A DNA stretch of 64,000 nt, from assembly GCF_039539485.1 (NCBI RefSeq), contig NZ_BAABDF010000003.1, positions 248,001-312,000 on the forward strand. The letters are read 5' to 3'. The position numbers and the translations under genes are program-made. Of the stretch, positions 62,105-64,000 are shown piece by piece (the stretch's first letter is position 1; every line of letters starts with the position of its first letter). The notes under the pieces are model-generated. The model was not told the origin of the DNA and ran no database searches. It saw only the letters and a program-made list of their open reading frames with translations. The DNA comes from Celeribacter arenosi. GTDB taxonomy: Bacteria > Pseudomonadota > Alphaproteobacteria > Rhodobacterales > Rhodobacteraceae.

Positions 62105-63214
62105 ATGGGCGGCCTTTTTATCGAAGAGCTGACCCTATCCCATTTCAGATCGCACAAGGCCGCGCGTCTCGAACTGGACGGGCGGCCTATCGCGCTTTTC
62201 GGCCCCAATGGTGCCGGAAAAACCAATATCCTCGAAGCAGTCTCCCTCCTCTCGCCGGGCCGTGGCCTGCGCCGTGCCGCACCCGATGAAATTTCGCGCA
62301 AACCGGAAAGGCTCGGATGGAAAATCCGCGCCGACCTTGTTTCGCTCCACCAATCGCATGAAATCGAAACATGGGCCGAAGACGGTCAGTCGCGATCAGT
62401 CAAAATCGACGGAAAATCCGCCCCGCAGGTGGCGCTGGGGCGCATCGGGCGTGTGGTCTGGCTGATCCCCGCGATGGATCGCCTCTGGATCGAAGGCGCA
62501 GAAGGGCGCCGCCGGTTCCTCGACCGCATGGTGATGAGCTTTGAGCCCCGCCATGCCGAGGCCGTTCTGGCCTACGAAAAGGCGATGCGCGAACGCAACC
62601 GTCTGCTCAAAGACATGGTGCGCGACGCCCATTGGTATGGTGCTCTGGAGGCGCAGATGGCCAGCCACGGCGCGATGATCATGGAAAACCGCCTTCTATC
62701 GCTCGAACGGCTCGCCGCCGCACAGGAGGGCGCGCAAACGGCCTTTCCCACCGCCACACTCACACTTCAGGCCTCGGATGGCTCACAACTCCTGTCTTCC
62801 GCCGATGACCTCCTTGCCGCTTTCCGCGACGGTCGCCCCCGCGACCTCGCCGCAGGACGGACCCTGATCGGACCCCATCGCGCGGACCTCGCCGCAGTTT
62901 ACGCGGCCAAAGACGTGCCTGCCGACCAATGTTCCACCGGTGAACAAAAAGCGCTTCTGATTTCCCTCATCCTCGCCAACGGACGTGCCCTCGCCGAAAG
63001 CTTCGGTGCGCCGCCGATCTACCTCCTCGACGAGGTTGCAGCCCACCTTGACGCCGCCCGTCGCGCCGCGCTTTATGACGAAATCTGCGCTCTGCGGGCA
63101 CAGGCATTCATGACCGGCACCGGGCCGGAACTCTTTAGCGAACTCGGCTCCCGCGCCGCCCATTTCGAGGTGACGGAAGAGGCGGGCGCTTCACACCTGA
63201 AAGTCGTCGAATGA
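62105..63214 (+). CDS. recF: DNA replication and repair protein RecF
   Basis: A 369-residue SMC-like ATPase that helps load RecA at gaps. Walker A is FGPNGAGKTN, the ABC signature is CSTGEQKALL, and Walker B is IYLLDEVAAHLD. The ATG at 62105 (MGGLFIEELTLSHFRSHK) has GAGG upstream; an open frame to 62027 runs into dnaN and is rejected. It overlaps the LysE gene by four bases. Confidence 0.95.
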   Translation: MGGLFIEELTLSHFRSHKAARLELDGRPIALFGPNGAGKTNILEAVSLLSPGRGLRRAAPDEISRKPERLGWKIRADLVSLHQSHEIETWAEDGQSRSVKIDGKSAPQVALGRIGRVVWLIPAMDRLWIEGAEGRRRFLDRMVMSFEPRHAEAVLAYEKAMRERNRLLKDMVRDAHWYGALEAQMASHGAMIMENRLLSLERLAAAQEGAQTAFPTATLTLQASDGSQLLSSADDLLAAFRDGRPRDLAAGRTLIGPHRADLAAVYAAKDVPADQCSTGEQKALLISLILANGRALAESFGAPPIYLLDEVAAHLDAARRAALYDEICALRAQAFMTGTGPELFSELGSRAAHFEVTEEAGASHLKVVE

Positions 63215-63831
63215 CCATCACGCTGCCCGAACTCGGCCTCTACGCGCTCGCTCTCCTGATCCTCTTTCTGACCCCCGGCCCGGTCTGGGTCGCCATGCTC
63301 GCACGCGCTCTGTCCGGCGGATTTGCATCCGCGGCGCCGCTCGCACTGGGTGTGGTGGTGGGTGACGTCCTCTGGCCGCTCCTCGCTATCCTCGGCGTCA
63401 CGTGGATCGTGTCGGAATTCGAAGCCTTCCTGACCGTCCTGCGCTGGGTTGCGGTGGCGATGTTCCTGTTCATGGGGTTCATGCTGATCCGCCACGCCGA
63501 TCGAACGATCGCATCCGACAACCGCCTGACCCGCCCCGGCGTCCTCGCGGGATTTCTCGCAGGCCTCGTCGTCATCCTCGGCAACCCCAAAGCCATCCTG
63601 TTCTACATGGGCCTCTTGCCCGGCTTCTTTGACCTCACAGCCCTCACCAGACCCGATATCGTGGCGATCTGCGCGATCTCTGCGGTGGTCCCGCTCCTCG
63701 GCAACCTCGTGCTCGCCGCGTCAGTGTCCAAAGTGCGCGCGCTCATGACGGCACCCGGCGCAATCCGGCGGATGAACATCATTGCCGGCTGCCTCCTCAT
63801 AGCTGTTGCGTTCGTGATCCCCTTCACCTGA
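63211..63831 (+). CDS. LysE family translocator
   Basis: A 206-residue membrane protein of the LysE/RhtB amino-acid exporter family with six hydrophobic segments and the family motif LFLTPGPVWVAM near the N-terminus plus GNPKAILFYMGLLPGFF in the middle. The substrate cannot be read from sequence. It is translationally coupled to recF (ATGA) and lies between recF and gyrB, which are directly adjacent in many bacteria. Confidence 0.9.
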   Translation: MTITLPELGLYALALLILFLTPGPVWVAMLARALSGGFASAAPLALGVVVGDVLWPLLAILGVTWIVSEFEAFLTVLRWVAVAMFLFMGFMLIRHADRTIASDNRLTRPGVLAGFLAGLVVILGNPKAILFYMGLLPGFFDLTALTRPDIVAICAISAVVPLLGNLVLAASVSKVRALMTAPGAIRRMNIIAGCLLIAVAFVIPFT

Positions 63832-63860
63832 CGGCGACCCCTAAATATTGTGCCATCTGC

Positions 63861-63889
63861 GTGACAATGCACCCGCCGTGACGTATAAA
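63861..63889 (+). promoter_or_regulatory. Candidate gyrB promoter
   Basis: GTGACA (63861-63866) and TATAAA (63884-63889) with 17-base spacing lie 28 bases before the gyrB start and after the lysE stop, a good housekeeping match. Confidence 0.6.
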
Positions 63890-63917
63890 TCAGGCAGGAA
63901 ATAACAAGGATTTTCAA

Positions 63918-64000
63918 ATGTCCGACGACGCGCAGCAGTCACCCGCATACGGTGCCGATTCCATCAAAGTTCTCAAAGGCTTGGAGGCGGTGCGCAAACG
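63918..64000 (+). CDS. gyrB: DNA gyrase subunit B (partial, N-terminus only)
   Basis: The first 27 full codons read MSDDAQQSPAYGADSIKVLKG and then LEAVRKR, the N-terminal arm of GyrB leading into the ATPase domain. AAGGA is nine bases upstream of the ATG at 63918. The rest lies beyond the right edge. The place after dnaA-dnaN-recF supports the call. Confidence 0.9.
   Translation, partial: MSDDAQQSPAYGADSIKVLKGLEAVRK

Overview
The window is a GC-rich alphaproteobacterial chromosome segment, most likely from the order Rhodobacterales (Roseobacter/Rhodobacter group). The assignment rests on a regB / senC-regA redox-control locus, a kinase-less DivL-like PAS protein next to regB, the alphaproteobacterial flagellar regulators FlbT and FlaF, a DUF1217 flagellar protein, a mitofilin-like/HemY pair and the order rpsT-dnaA-dnaN-recF-(lysE)-gyrB. 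No CRISPR array, prophage, insertion sequence or transposase was seen.

Layout. 1-10.3 kb: a leftward set regB, divL-like PAS gene, amgK-like kinase, murU-like nucleotidyltransferase, addB, addA (addA runs off the left edge). 10.3-13.5 kb: senC and regA diverging from regB, a LysR regulator, a 50-codon small gene with its own terminator, and an HD-domain hydrolase. 13.6-15.9 kb: ahcY, a DUF2853 gene and a gene-free stretch that ends in a strong terminator and may encode a small RNA. 15.9-21.8 kb: DUF1761, EVE, YciI and gpsA (leftward); hemD, a mitofilin-like gene and hemY (rightward); tRNA-Thr(CGU). 21.8-53.3 kb: one large flagellar block (motB, flgEKLI, fliPNHF, fliL, two stator accessory genes, motA, a large periplasmic protein, flhA-fliR-flhB, a second fliL, flgHAGF-fliQE-flgCB, fliI, DUF1217, flbT-flaF, flagellin, flgN-like, flgJ-like, fliK, flgD). 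53.3-64 kb: a choline-kinase-like gene, ubiB-ubiE, mutM, enoyl-CoA hydratase, rpsT, dnaA, dnaN, recF, a LysE exporter and the first 28 codons of gyrB.

How it works together. The flagellar genes supply most of the export gate, rod, hook, rings, stator and filament, but fliG, fliM, fliD and fliS are not in the window. TTAN-N7-TTAN sequences resembling CtrA boxes lie upstream of four flagellar transcription units, upstream of the divL-like gene (a perfect TTAA-N7-TTAA) and upstream of the candidate small RNA. Five GANTC (CcrM) sites are clustered ahead of dnaA. Together these suggest that motility, replication initiation and the DivL input share the CtrA/CcrM cell-cycle circuitry.

Composition. 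Between about 1-15 kb and 53-64 kb the + strand is clearly C-rich whatever the gene direction. From about 16 to 53 kb it is neutral or G-rich. This points to an inverted or relocated segment that contains the flagellar block.
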